DNA of 64,000 bases from Cedecea sp000277545 (GCA_050847315.1 CP193791.1), one strand, 5' to 3'; shown: positions 1 to 8,476, numbered from the stretch's first letter. Numbers and translations: made by a program. Notes: a model not told the origin generated them from the sequence alone.

Positions 1-1082
1 ACGTTATCGAACTGCACGTCGAGACGGTGCTTGGAAACGTTAATGCTTGGGATTTTCTCTGCGCCCAGGCAAACCCGCGCCATTGCCGCTACGGTTTCAG
101 CAGGATACTGGCCTGCCGCCGTTTCTGCCGACAGCATCACCGCATCGGTGCCGTCGAGTACGGCGTTTGCCACGTCCATGACTTCCGCACGGGTTGGCAT
201 TGGGTTGGTGATCATCGACTCCATCATCTGGGTGGCGGTGATCACGGCACGATTCAGCTTACGCGCACGGCGAATCAGGGTTTTCTGGATGCCAACCAGC
301 TCCGGGTCGCCGATTTCTACGCCCAGGTCACCGCGGGCTACCATCACCACGTCAGAGGCGAGAATAATATCGTCCATTGCGGCTTCGTCGCAAACGGCTT
401 CCGCGCGTTCTACTTTCGCCACAATTTTCGCATCGCAGCCCGCATCACGCGCCAGACGACGGGCATAGTTCAAATCTTCGCCGCAGCGTGGGAAGGAAAC
501 GGCCAGGTAATCAACGCCAATTTTTGCCGCGGTAACAATGTCGGCTTTGTCTTTGTCGGTCAGCGCTTCTGCAGACAGCCCTCCGCCCAGCTTGTTGATC
601 CCTTTGTTGTTAGACAGCGGGCCGCCTACGGTCACTTCGGTAAACACTTTCAGGCCCTGAACTTCCAGCACTTTGAGCTGCACGCGGCCATCGTCGAGCA
701 GCAGGATGTCGCCTGGGACAACGTCGGCCGGAAGGCCTTTATAGTCGATGCCCACTTTCTCTTTGTCGCCTTCGCCTTTGCCGAGGTTGGCATCCAGCAG
801 GAATTTGTCGCCCAGGTTAAGGAATACTTTGCCTTCTTTGAAGGTAGATACGCGAATTTTAGGGCCTTGCAAATCGCCGAGGATCGCCACGTGGCGCCCC
901 AGTTTTGCGGCAATTTCACGCACTTTATCTGCACGCAGCTGATGGTCTTCAGCTGAGCCGTGGGAGAAGTTCATTCGCACCACGTTAGCGCCGGCGGCAA
1001 TAATTTTTTCTAAATTATTATCGCGGTCGGTTGCCGGGCCTAAGGTGGTAACGATTTTGGTTCTACGTAGCCGTCTGGACAT
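1..1082 (-). CDS. pykA: Pyruvate kinase II, 3' end cut off by window edge
   Basis: Converts phosphoenolpyruvate and ADP to pyruvate and ATP, the last step of glycolysis, in the cytoplasm. The first 360 codons of an enzyme that is normally about 480 residues long are present; the C-terminal allosteric domain lies outside the window. The N-terminus reads MSRRLRRTKIVTTLGPATDR, typical of PykA rather than PykF. Visible landmarks are MNFSHG near residue 41, the GDLGVEIG loop and the TATQMMESM substrate motif. A GGAG ribosome site precedes the ATG by 6 nt. It lies downstream of hexR on the same strand, as in E. coli. Identification is firm. Confidence 0.97.
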   Translation of the reverse strand, partial: MSRRLRRTKIVTTLGPATDRDNNLEKIIAAGANVVRMNFSHGSAEDHQLRADKVREIAAKLGRHVAILGDLQGPKIRVSTFKEGKVFLNLGDKFLLDANLGKGEGDKEKVGIDYKGLPADVVPGDILLLDDGRVQLKVLEVQGLKVFTEVTVGGPLSNNKGINKLGGGLSAEALTDKDKADIVTAAKIGVDYLAVSFPRCGEDLNYARRLARDAGCDAKIVAKVERAEAVCDEAAMDDIILASDVVMVARGDLGVEIGDPELVGIQKTLIRRARKLNRAVITATQMMESMITNPMPTRAEVMDVANAVLDGTDAVMLSAETAAGQYPAETVAAMARVCLGAEKIPSINVSKHRLDVQFDN

Positions 1083-1209
1083 GTATTACTCCGTTGACTG
1101 AAACAACTTGGTGTTGCGTGAACAAAAACTCGGTAGGTCAGGGTGTGCTGTAAACACCCATGACAACGTAACCGAACAGCCTAATAAGTTACAACTTTGT
1201 TATCAAAAA

Positions 1210-2079
1210 TTAACGTTCATCGCCTGAGAGAAGACGTTCTTTATCAAAGCGCGATTCTTTGAGCGCTTCCTTGACTCGCTTCAAGTTATCCCTGAATTTT
1301 GCCCCTCGACGCAAAGTAAAGCCCGTCGCCAGGACATCAATGACGGTCAACTGCGCCAGGCGAGACACCATCGGCATATAAATGTCAGTATCTTCTGGCA
1401 CATCCAGCAGCAGGGAAAGCGTCGCCTCACGGGCAAGCGGGCTGCCTTCCGATGTGATGGCGAGCACAATGGCATCGTTTTCACGGGCTAACTGCGCCAG
1501 CTCAACCAGATTTTTAGTCCGGCCGGTGTGAGAGATAAGCACCACCACGTCCTGCTCGGTACAATTCATACAGCTCATACGTTGCATAACAACGTCATCT
1601 GAGTAAATCACCGGGACATTAAAGCGGAAAAACTTGTTGGTAGCGTCGTGCGCGACGGCGGCGGATGATCCGAGTCCAAAAAAGGCAATTTTCTTTGCCT
1701 GGGTAAGCAAATCCACGGCCCGGTTCACCGCAGACATATCCAGCGACTGACGAACCCGGTCAAGGCTCGCCATAGCGGATTCAAAAATCTTGCCGGTATA
1801 GGACTCGACGCTATCATCTTCATCAACATTCCGGTTTACATACGGCGTGCCATTCGCCAGACTCTGAGCTAAATGCAGTTTAAAATCCGGGAAGCCCTTG
1901 GTTTCAAGGCGACGGCAAAAGCGGTTCACGGTGGGCTCGCTGACGTCCGCGCTGCGGGCAAGCGTCGCGATGCTGGAGTGAATGGCGTCCTGAGGCGCAG
2001 CAAGAATCACTTCTGCGACTTTGCGTTCCGATTTGCTAAGGTGTTCCAGCTGTGACTGGATTTTTTCCAGCATATTCAT
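1210..2079 (-). CDS. hexR: HexR, RpiR-family regulator of glucose catabolism
   Basis: Transcription factor that senses 2-keto-3-deoxy-6-phosphogluconate and controls zwf, edd-eda and related genes. The product has an N-terminal RpiR helix-turn-helix (residues about 1-77, with SEPTVNRFCR as the recognition helix region) and a C-terminal SIS sugar-phosphate domain (AFFGLGSSAAVAHDA, then LISHTGRTKNLVELA). I chose the ATG giving MNMLEKIQSQ, which yields 289 residues as in E. coli; an ATG four codons further upstream is possible but not conserved. It is divergent from zwf, one of its expected targets, and its binding site is visible there. Confidence 0.96.
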   Translation of the reverse strand: MNMLEKIQSQLEHLSKSERKVAEVILAAPQDAIHSSIATLARSADVSEPTVNRFCRRLETKGFPDFKLHLAQSLANGTPYVNRNVDEDDSVESYTGKIFESAMASLDRVRQSLDMSAVNRAVDLLTQAKKIAFFGLGSSAAVAHDATNKFFRFNVPVIYSDDVVMQRMSCMNCTEQDVVVLISHTGRTKNLVELAQLARENDAIVLAITSEGSPLAREATLSLLLDVPEDTDIYMPMVSRLAQLTVIDVLATGFTLRRGAKFRDNLKRVKEALKESRFDKERLLSGDER

Positions 2080-2136
2080 AAAGGCGGGCACTCATGGGTT
2101 TTAGCGATTTCAGCAACAGAAGAAATCGTGGGCCGA

Positions 2137-2162
2137 TTTAGCAAGAATATACTCTTGCTAAA
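2137..2162. promoter_or_regulatory. Perfect inverted repeat upstream of hexR
   Basis: Arms TTTAGCAAGA and TCTTGCTAAA are perfect 10-nt complements around a 6-nt spacer (ATATAC). The element lies 58 bp upstream of the hexR start; read on the minus strand its centre contains TATATT, a plausible -10 for hexR. It does not resemble the HexR box. Operator, promoter-embedded palindrome or hairpin in the hexR leader are all possible. The 376-bp hexR-zwf gap otherwise holds the HexR box and, presumably, the zwf promoter. Confidence 0.5.
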
Positions 2163-2364
2163 ATGTGATAGGGCGAGTCGCCCAGGTAATGTTGTTGTTT
2201 TTTTTCATTACATGATCGGTGTCTAACTTTGGCAACGGTTACATCGCACAATAAAACGCCAGTAAATGACGCTTTAGTGCGGCATTGTGGGAAAAGTTAG
2301 CAATTGAGGCGGTCAAACCGGGGTTAACGGTTGTCCTCGATTCAGCAAAAGCAGTACATTGCAG

Positions 2365-2379
2365 CGTAATAAAATTACA
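2365..2379. promoter_or_regulatory. HexR box in the zwf leader
   Basis: The palindrome GTAAT-AAA-ATTAC is perfect over 13 bp and matches the known HexR consensus TGTAATTAAATTACA apart from the first base and one central base. It lies 77 bp upstream of the zwf ATG, and the surrounding sequence (AAAAGCAGTACA upstream) closely resembles the E. coli zwf regulatory region as I remember it. Repression of zwf by HexR is inferred. Confidence 0.8.
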
Positions 2380-2455
2380 AGACGTGCCTGGCTTAATGCT
2401 ATCCGGGCCCCAAAGGGCCGGTAAAAGCCGGGATATCCGAAACGAGGAGACAAAC

Positions 2456-3931
2456 ATGGCGGTAACGCAAACAGCCCAGGCGTGCGACCTGGTCATTTTC
2501 GGTGCAAAAGGCGACCTGGCGCGCCGGAAACTGTTGCCATCCCTGTATCAGCTGGAAAAAGCAGGTCAAATCCATCCGGAGACCCGTATTCTGGGTGTTG
2601 GCCGCGCAGAGTGGGATAAAGAGGCATACACCAAAGTTGTCCGCGAAGCCCTCGAAACCTTCATGAAAGAGAAGATTGACGAGAGCCTGTGGGACAAACT
2701 GAGCGGTCGTCTGGATTTCTGTAACCTGGACGTCAACGACACCTCTGCTTTTACCAAGCTGGGGAAAATGCTCGACCAGCAGAATCGCGTCACCATCAAC
2801 TATTTCGCTATGCCGCCAAGCACCTTTGGCGCTATCTGCAAAGGGTTAGGTAAAGCGAAGCTTAACGCCAAGCCTGCTCGCGTCGTCATGGAAAAACCGC
2901 TGGGGACTTCCCTCGAAACTTCCCAGCAGATCAACGATCAGGTGGGCGAGTTCTTTGAAGAGTGCCAGGTTTACCGCATCGACCACTATCTGGGTAAAGA
3001 AACCGTTCTTAACCTGCTGGCACTGCGTTTTGCTAACTCCCTGTTCGCTAACAACTGGGACAACCGCACTATCGATCACGTAGAAATCACCGTGGCCGAA
3101 GAAGTGGGTATTGAAGGCCGCTGGGGTTACTTCGATCAGGCCGGGCAGATGCGCGACATGATCCAAAACCACCTGCTGCAGATCCTGTGCATGATTGCCA
3201 TGTCTCCACCGTCTGATTTGACTGCGGACCATATTCGCGATGAGAAAGTGAAGGTTCTGCAGTCGCTGCGCCGCATTGACCGCACCAACGTGCGTGATAA
3301 AACCGTGCGCGGTCAGTACACCGCAGGCTTCGCGCAGGGCAAAAAAGTGCCTGGTTACCTGGAAGAAGAGGGCGCGAACAAATCCAGCGCCACCGAAACC
3401 TTCGTGGCTATTCGCGTAGATATCGATAACTGGCGTTGGGCCGGCGTGCCGTTCTACCTGCGTACCGGTAAACGTCTGCCAACCAAATGTTCTGAAGTCG
3501 TGGTTTACTTCAAAAACCCTGCGCTGAATCTGTTTAAAGATTCCTGGCAGGAATTGCCGCAGAACAAGCTGACTATCCGTCTGCAGCCGGATGAAGGCGT
3601 GGATATTCAGATCCTGAACAAAGTCCCGGGCCTGGAGCACAAGCATAACCTGCAAACCACCAAACTGGATCTGAGCTACTCCGAGACCTTCAATGAATCT
3701 CACCTGGCAGATGCCTATGAACGTCTGCTGCTGGAAACCATGCGGGGCATTCAGGCGCTGTTTGTTCGTCGTGATGAAGTGGAAGAGGCGTGGAAATGGG
3801 TCGACTCCATTACCGAAGCCTGGGCTGCGGATAACGATGCGCCGAAACCTTATCAGGCCGGAACCTGGGGGCCGGTGGCTTCCGTGGCGATGATTACCCG
3901 TGACGGCCACTCCTGGAACGAGTTTGAGTAA
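2456..3931 (+). CDS. zwf: Glucose-6-phosphate 1-dehydrogenase
   Basis: Oxidises glucose-6-phosphate to 6-phosphogluconolactone with NADP+, feeding the pentose phosphate and Entner-Doudoroff routes. The product has 491 residues like the E. coli enzyme. The dinucleotide-binding start IFGAKGDLARRKL is at residues 14-26 and the substrate-binding/active-site signature RIDHYLGKE at 174-182. An ATG 171 nt upstream extends the frame, but MAVTQTAQ with its GAGGAG ribosome site is the conserved start. Divergent from hexR, followed by edd and eda, so the whole Entner-Doudoroff entry is clustered. Confidence 0.98.
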   Translation: MAVTQTAQACDLVIFGAKGDLARRKLLPSLYQLEKAGQIHPETRILGVGRAEWDKEAYTKVVREALETFMKEKIDESLWDKLSGRLDFCNLDVNDTSAFTKLGKMLDQQNRVTINYFAMPPSTFGAICKGLGKAKLNAKPARVVMEKPLGTSLETSQQINDQVGEFFEECQVYRIDHYLGKETVLNLLALRFANSLFANNWDNRTIDHVEITVAEEVGIEGRWGYFDQAGQMRDMIQNHLLQILCMIAMSPPSDLTADHIRDEKVKVLQSLRRIDRTNVRDKTVRGQYTAGFAQGKKVPGYLEEEGANKSSATETFVAIRVDIDNWRWAGVPFYLRTGKRLPTKCSEVVVYFKNPALNLFKDSWQELPQNKLTIRLQPDEGVDIQILNKVPGLEHKHNLQTTKLDLSYSETFNESHLADAYERLLLETMRGIQALFVRRDEVEEAWKWVDSITEAWAADNDAPKPYQAGTWGPVASVAMITRDGHSWNEFE

Positions 3932-3947
3932 CAGGCCGTGAACATGG

Positions 3948-3987
3948 CCGGTAAAAAGTCACTAACAAAGGGACCTTATTTTACCGG
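3948..3987. repeat. Inverted repeat between zwf and its terminator
   Basis: CCGGTAAAA and TTTTACCGG form a perfect 9-bp pair around 22 nt, and outside it CATG recurs on both sides, so the stem may extend imperfectly. It lies just after the zwf stop and before the intrinsic terminator. Function unknown; it could be an mRNA 3'-end stabilising hairpin. Confidence 0.4.
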
Positions 3988-4031
3988 TAACATGATCTAA
4001 CACAGAAGTGGCATAGTTTTTTATGAATAAT

Positions 4032-4066
4032 AGCCCCGCGTGGATTCACCCGCGGGGCTTTTTTAT
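4032..4066 (+). terminator. Rho-independent terminator of zwf
   Basis: Nine-base-pair GC-rich stem AGCCCCGCG / CGCGGGGCT with a 10-nt loop, followed directly by six T residues. It separates zwf from edd, so edd should have its own promoter in the 130 bp downstream. Confidence 0.9.
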
Positions 4067-4197
4067 TTACACTAGCTGAAGCGTTTTTGCTCCCGGCATC
4101 AAGTCTGATGGGCTACGATGGGCAACAAAGTTACATTCATCAGCTCTGAACATGACGGTATCAATGCGGGAGAACAGCCACTTTCTGAGGAACTTCT

Positions 4198-6009
4198 ATG
4201 CATCCAAATTTGTTACGGGTAACATCGCGTATTATCGAACGCTCCCGCCCAACGCGCGAAGCCTACCTGGCACGCATTGAGAAAGCCCGGAGCAACACGG
4301 TTCACCGCTCGGAACTTGCCTGCGGTAACCTCGCGCATGGTTTCGCTGCCTGCCAGCCGGACGATAAGGCGGCGCTGAAAAGCATGCTGCGTAACAATAT
4401 TGCGATCATCACGTCCTACAACGACATGCTCTCCGCCCATCAGCCGTATGAACATTATCCTGAGCAAATCCGTAAGGCGCTGCATTCCGTGGGCGCGGTG
4501 GGGCAGGTTGCAGGCGGTGTCCCGGCGATGTGCGACGGGGTGACTCAGGGCCAGGATGGTATGGAGCTTTCGCTGCTGAGCCGGGAAGTGATTGCCATGT
4601 CTACCGCCGTTGGCCTTTCCCATAACATGTTTGACGGGGCGCTCTATCTTGGCGTGTGCGACAAAATCGTGCCGGGGCTGACGATGGCCGCGCTGTCGTT
4701 TGGGCATCTCCCAGCAGTCTTTGTGCCATCAGGCCCGATGGCCAGCGGCTTGCCGAACAAAGAAAAAGTCCGCATTCGCCAGCTTTATGCGGAAGGTAAA
4801 GTTGACCGCCTCGCGCTGCTGGAAGCGGAAGCTGCCTCTTATCACGCTCCGGGGACCTGTACTTTCTACGGCACGGCGAATACCAACCAGATGGTGGTTG
4901 AGTTTATGGGCATGCAGTTGCCGGGGTCGTCGTTTGTTCAGCCTGATGCAGAGTTGCGTCACGCGCTGACGGACGCAGCGGCGCGCCAGGTCACTCGCCT
5001 GACCGGCAACGGCAACGAATGGATGCCACTCGGGAAAATGATTGATGAGAAAGTGGTGGTGAACGGCATTGTTGCACTGCTGGCTACCGGCGGCTCGACG
5101 AACCATACCATGCATCTTGTTGCGATGGCTCGCGCTGCCGGGATCATTATTAACTGGGACGACTTCTCCGAGATCTCCGAAATTGTGCCGCTGCTGGCGC
5201 GCCTCTACCCGAATGGCCCTGCCGACATTAACCACTTCCAGGCGGCGGGCGGTGTGCCGGTGCTGCTGCGTGAGCTGCTGAAAGGTGGCCTGCTGCACGA
5301 AGACGTTAACACCGTGGCCGGTTTTGGCCTGCATCACTACACCATGGAGCCGTGGCTCGACAACGGTCAGCTTGCCTGGCGTGAAGGCGCGAGCCAGCCG
5401 TTGGATAGCGACGTTATTGCCACGATGGAAAAACCATTCTCCCGCCACGGCGGAACCAAAGTGCTGAGCGGGAATCTGGGCCGGGCGGTGATGAAAACCT
5501 CAGCGGTGCCGGTAGAAAATCAGGTGATTGAAGCGCCCGCGGTTATTTTTGAAAGCCAGCATGACGTATTGCCTGCTTTTGAAGCCGGCAAACTGGACCG
5601 CGATTGCGTTGTCGTCGTCCGCCATCAGGGGCCAAAAGCGAACGGCATGCCAGAATTGCATAAACTTATGCCGCCGCTTGGAGTATTATTGGACCGCTGT
5701 TTCAAAATTGCTCTGGTGACAGATGGAAGACTGTCCGGTGCCTCAGGGAAGGTGCCTTCCGCAATCCATGTTACCCCGGAAGCGTATGACGGCGGGCTGC
5801 TGGCGAAGGTGCAGGATGGCGACATTATTCGCGTCAACGGCCAAACGGGCGAGCTTACGTTGCTGGTCGATGAAGCCGTACTTGCGGCGCGCACTGCTTA
5901 TCACCCGGATCTCAGCGCCGAGCGCGTAGGGACTGCTCGGGAGCTATTCGGCGCATTGCGCGAACAGCTTTCGGGCGCTGAACAAGGCGCAACCTGCATT
6001 AAATTTTAA
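4198..6009 (+). CDS. edd: Phosphogluconate dehydratase
   Basis: Dehydrates 6-phosphogluconate to 2-keto-3-deoxy-6-phosphogluconate (KDPG), the first dedicated Entner-Doudoroff step; members of the IlvD/Edd family use an iron-sulfur cluster. The product has 603 residues, equal to E. coli Edd. Family motifs are clear: MCDGVTQGQDGMELSL (about residues 118-133), GVCDKIVPG, GTCTFYGTANTNQM, and near the C-terminus TDGRLSGASGKVPSAIHVTPE. The ATG is preceded by a GAGGAAC ribosome site. eda follows after 52 nt on the same strand, consistent with one operon. Confidence 0.98.
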   Translation: MHPNLLRVTSRIIERSRPTREAYLARIEKARSNTVHRSELACGNLAHGFAACQPDDKAALKSMLRNNIAIITSYNDMLSAHQPYEHYPEQIRKALHSVGAVGQVAGGVPAMCDGVTQGQDGMELSLLSREVIAMSTAVGLSHNMFDGALYLGVCDKIVPGLTMAALSFGHLPAVFVPSGPMASGLPNKEKVRIRQLYAEGKVDRLALLEAEAASYHAPGTCTFYGTANTNQMVVEFMGMQLPGSSFVQPDAELRHALTDAAARQVTRLTGNGNEWMPLGKMIDEKVVVNGIVALLATGGSTNHTMHLVAMARAAGIIINWDDFSEISEIVPLLARLYPNGPADINHFQAAGGVPVLLRELLKGGLLHEDVNTVAGFGLHHYTMEPWLDNGQLAWREGASQPLDSDVIATMEKPFSRHGGTKVLSGNLGRAVMKTSAVPVENQVIEAPAVIFESQHDVLPAFEAGKLDRDCVVVVRHQGPKANGMPELHKLMPPLGVLLDRCFKIALVTDGRLSGASGKVPSAIHVTPEAYDGGLLAKVQDGDIIRVNGQTGELTLLVDEAVLAARTAYHPDLSAERVGTARELFGALREQLSGAEQGATCIKF

Positions 6010-6061
6010 GCCCGCGGCAGTAATGCCCGGAACAGATTAAAAGTGGCTAAGAGGCGCTCAG

Positions 6062-6703
6062 ATGAAAAATTGGAAAACTACAGCAGAACAGATCCTGAAA
6101 ACCGGTCCGGTTGTGCCGGTTATTGTTGTTAACAAGCTGGAGCATGCGGTGCCAATGGCGAAAGCGCTGGTGGCCGGTGGCGTCCGCGTGCTGGAAGTCA
6201 CGCTGCGTACAGCTTGTGCTATCGATGCCATTCGTGCGATTGCGAAAGAAGTGCCTGAAGCTATTATCGGCGCAGGTACCGTGCTGAACCCACAGCAGCT
6301 TGCGGAAGTGACCGAAGCTGGCGCGCAGTTTGCCATCAGCCCGGGTCTGACCGAGCCGCTGCTGAAAGCCGCGACCGAAGGCACCATTCCGTTGATCCCA
6401 GGCATCAGCACCGTGTCAGAACTGATGCTGGGGATGGACTATGGCCTGAAAGAGTTCAAATTCTTCCCGGCTGAAGCCAACGGTGGCACTAAAGCGCTGC
6501 AGGCCATTGCAGGACCGTTCTCTCAGGTGCGTTTCTGTCCAACCGGGGGGATATCTCCGGCTAACTACCGCGATTACCTGGCGCTTAAAAGCGTGCTGTG
6601 CATCGGTGGTTCCTGGCTGGTTCCGGCCGATGCGCTGGAAGCGGGCGACTACGACCGCATCACTCAGCTTGCCCGTGAAGCGGTGGAAGGCGCCAAGCTG
6701 TAA
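6062..6703 (+). CDS. eda: KHG/KDPG aldolase
   Basis: Cleaves KDPG to pyruvate and glyceraldehyde-3-phosphate, and also 2-keto-4-hydroxyglutarate. It has 213 residues like the E. coli protein. The TIM-barrel enzyme keeps VLEVTLRT with the catalytic Glu near residue 45, and FKFFPAE with the Schiff-base Lys near 133. It is probably co-transcribed with edd, and the edd-eda spacer is short with no terminator. The enzyme also serves hexuronate catabolism controlled by KdgR, whose gene lies 25 kb away in this window; I saw no KdgR box here. Confidence 0.98.
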   Translation: MKNWKTTAEQILKTGPVVPVIVVNKLEHAVPMAKALVAGGVRVLEVTLRTACAIDAIRAIAKEVPEAIIGAGTVLNPQQLAEVTEAGAQFAISPGLTEPLLKAATEGTIPLIPGISTVSELMLGMDYGLKEFKFFPAEANGGTKALQAIAGPFSQVRFCPTGGISPANYRDYLALKSVLCIGGSWLVPADALEAGDYDRITQLAREAVEGAKL

Positions 6704-6714
6704 GCCATAAAAAA

Positions 6715-6731
6715 GCCCGCAGTACGCGGGC
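6715..6731 (-). terminator. Terminator for purT on the minus strand
   Basis: GCCCGC / GCGGGC stem with a 5-nt loop. Read on the minus strand it is followed by six T residues, so it acts for purT, which ends 38 bp away. It lies outside the eda terminator, so each gene's terminator sits beyond that of its neighbour. Confidence 0.7.
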
Positions 6732-6742
6732 CCACTGACTCA

Positions 6743-6771
6743 ATCGCCCTCATTTGAGGGCGATTTTTTTA
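6743..6771 (+). terminator. Rho-independent terminator of edd-eda
   Basis: Nine-bp stem ATCGCCCTC / GAGGGCGAT with an ATTT loop, followed by a run of eight T. The T run slightly overlaps the last bases of the convergent purT gene. Confidence 0.9.
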
Positions 6772-7947
6772 TCCTTCAACTTTTACCTGAGCGGCTGACG
6801 TCACGGCCCTTGTCACTGCCTCATCGACGCTGTTACCGGTTGCCAGCGCCACGCCCATGCGGCGTTTACCTGCGATCTCCGGCTTACCGAACAGGCGAAC
6901 CTGTAAACCGCCGCCCAGCGCTGCTCCCACGTTACTAAATTTAACGTTATCGCTTTGCAACTCAGGCAGGATCACCGCCGATGCGGCAGGGCCATACTGA
7001 CGAATTTCGCCGACAGGCAGGCCGAGGAAGGCGCGAACGTGCAGCGCAAACTCAGACAGATCCTGTGAAATCAACGTCACCATGCCAGTGTCGTGCGGGC
7101 GAGGGGAGACTTCACTGAAAATCACCTCATCGCCGCAGACAAACAGCTCCACGCCGAACAGGCCATGGCCGCCCAGAGCGGTAACCACTTTTTCAGCAAT
7201 CTCTTTCGATTTTGCCAGCGCGATGTCGCTCATCTGCTGTGGCTGCCAGGATTCACGGTAGTCGCCCTCTTCCTGACGGTGCCCGATAGGCGCGCAGAAA
7301 TGCACGCCGTCAACGGCGCTGATGGTCAGCAGGGTGATTTCAAAATCAAAATTGACCACGCCTTCAACGATAACGCGGCCTTTACCGGCCCGCCCACCTA
7401 GCTGGGCGTATTCCCAGGCTTTTGCCAGTTGGTCGGCTGTGCGGATGAAGCTCTGGCCTTTGCCGGAGGAACTCATTACCGGTTTCACAATGCACGGCAA
7501 ACCAATCTCATGCACGGCCTGCTGGAAGGCTTCTTCGCTGTCGGCGAAGCGATAGCTGGAAGTTGGCAACTGAAGTTCTTCTGCGGCCAGGCGGCGGATC
7601 CCTTCGCGGTTCATGGTGAGTTTGGTGGCGCGGGCGCACGGCACCACTCGCTGACCCTGGGCTTCAAGCTCCAGCAGGGCATCGGTGGCAATGGCTTCAA
7701 TTTCAGGAACGATAAAATCGGGCATTTCGGCGGCGACAAGCGCTTTTAGCGCCGCGGCATCCAGCATGTTAATGACGTGGCTGCGGTGTGCGACGTGCAT
7801 TGCCGGCGCATTTGCGTAGCGATCGACGGCGATAACTTCTACCCCGAGGCGCTGGCATTCAATGGCCACTTCTTTACCCAATTCACCGGAACCCAGCAGC
7901 ATAACTCGCGTAGCTGCCGGGCGCAGAGCGGTTCCCAACGTTGACAT
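6769..7947 (-). CDS. purT: Formate-dependent phosphoribosylglycinamide formyltransferase 2
   Basis: ATP-grasp enzyme that makes formylglycinamide ribonucleotide from GAR, formate and ATP, the folate-independent alternative to PurN in purine synthesis. The start MSTLGTALRPAATRVMLLGS gives 392 residues, exactly as in E. coli; a frame extension of 45 codons upstream is not conserved and would run through the PurR box. Visible are the nucleotide-binding LLGSGELGKEVA, the ATP-grasp stretch IVKPVMSSSGKGQS and EVSPRPHDTGMVTL near the C-terminus. Regulated by the PurR box 42 bp upstream. Confidence 0.98.
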   Translation of the reverse strand: MSTLGTALRPAATRVMLLGSGELGKEVAIECQRLGVEVIAVDRYANAPAMHVAHRSHVINMLDAAALKALVAAEMPDFIVPEIEAIATDALLELEAQGQRVVPCARATKLTMNREGIRRLAAEELQLPTSSYRFADSEEAFQQAVHEIGLPCIVKPVMSSSGKGQSFIRTADQLAKAWEYAQLGGRAGKGRVIVEGVVNFDFEITLLTISAVDGVHFCAPIGHRQEEGDYRESWQPQQMSDIALAKSKEIAEKVVTALGGHGLFGVELFVCGDEVIFSEVSPRPHDTGMVTLISQDLSEFALHVRAFLGLPVGEIRQYGPAASAVILPELQSDNVKFSNVGAALGGGLQVRLFGKPEIAGKRRMGVALATGNSVDEAVTRAVTSAAQVKVEG

Positions 7948-7988
7948 GTGATTTAGCCTTAACAAAGAAAAAGACCGCTGCAGTATAA

Positions 7989-8004
7989 ACGAAAACGTTT
8001 GCGT
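7989..8004 (-). promoter_or_regulatory. PurR operator of purT
   Basis: ACGAAAACGTTTGCGT; its reverse complement ACGCAAACGTTTTCGT is the consensus PurR box at all 16 positions. Its place 42 bp upstream of the purT start supports repression by purine-loaded PurR. Confidence 0.93.
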
Positions 8005-8047
8005 TGGCAGCGGCTTTCCGGCTTGTGTGATAAAATGAATGACGATA

Positions 8048-8067
8048 TACTGGATAAATAAACAGGT
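8048..8067 (+). promoter_or_regulatory. LexA (SOS) box of yebG
   Basis: TACTGGATAAATAAACAGGT has the CTG-N10-CAG core with an AT-rich centre, close to the consensus TACTG(TA)5CAGTA. It lies 17 bp upstream of yebG, a known SOS gene in E. coli, and shares a 136-bp intergenic region with the PurR box. Confidence 0.92.
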
Positions 8068-8083
8068 AAAACGGAGCTGCAAA

Positions 8084-8434
8084 ATGGCGGTCGAGATTAA
8101 ATATGTTGTAGTGAGAGAGGGACAAGAAAAAATGGCCTTTGCCAGTAAAAAGGATGCTGACGCTTACGACAAAATGCTGGATCTGGCTGAAGTCCTCGGC
8201 GACTGGCTGCAGCAAAGCCCGATTGCGCTGGATGAAGGGCAGAGCGACACCCTGGCGATGTGGATGGCGGAAAACAAGGATCTGCTGGCGGGCGTATTGA
8301 AAAACGGCAAGCTGCCAGAGCCGGAATTAAGTCAGTTTGAGCCAGACGCGGAGTCCTCAGCGCTTGAACAATCGCCAGCGGCTGAAGACAACGTCAGCGA
8401 ACACCCTGGACGTAAACGCACCAAAGCCGCGTAA
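8084..8434 (+). CDS. yebG: SOS-inducible YebG family protein
   Basis: Small DNA-damage-inducible protein of unclear function, part of the LexA regulon in E. coli. The product has 116 residues; the first 60 (MAVEIKYVVVREGQEKMAF, then SKKDADAYDKMLDLAE) align without gaps to E. coli YebG, while the acidic and basic C-terminal tail is longer than in K-12 (about 96 residues). The frame is open 15 codons further upstream, but that would place the start before the LexA box; MAVEIKY with the GGAGC ribosome site is chosen. Confidence 0.94.
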   Translation: MAVEIKYVVVREGQEKMAFASKKDADAYDKMLDLAEVLGDWLQQSPIALDEGQSDTLAMWMAENKDLLAGVLKNGKLPEPELSQFEPDAESSALEQSPAAEDNVSEHPGRKRTKAA

Positions 8435-8450
8435 TACGGTTCTGCTGTAA

Positions 8451-8476
8451 GCGCCGGGTAGCCGGCGCGATTCTTT
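8451..8476 (+). terminator. Weak terminator after yebG
   Basis: GCGCCGG / CCGGCGC stem with a GTAG loop, followed by GATTCTTTT rather than an uninterrupted T run. Confidence 0.5.

Noticed and set aside
27..956. Open frame of 309 codons on the plus strand over pykA
   Set aside because: Antisense to pyruvate kinase, whose reading frame is clearly conserved.
1183..1197. Possible HexR box before pykA (TTGTAACTTATTAGG on the minus strand)
   Set aside because: One half fits but the second half is off by one base in spacing, so it is too weak to list.
2846..3910. Open frame of 354 codons on the minus strand opposite zwf
   Set aside because: Shadow of zwf; composition is His/Val/Gln-rich without any recognisable domain.
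4126..4138. HexR half-site before edd (GTTACA)
   Set aside because: Only one half of the palindrome is present.
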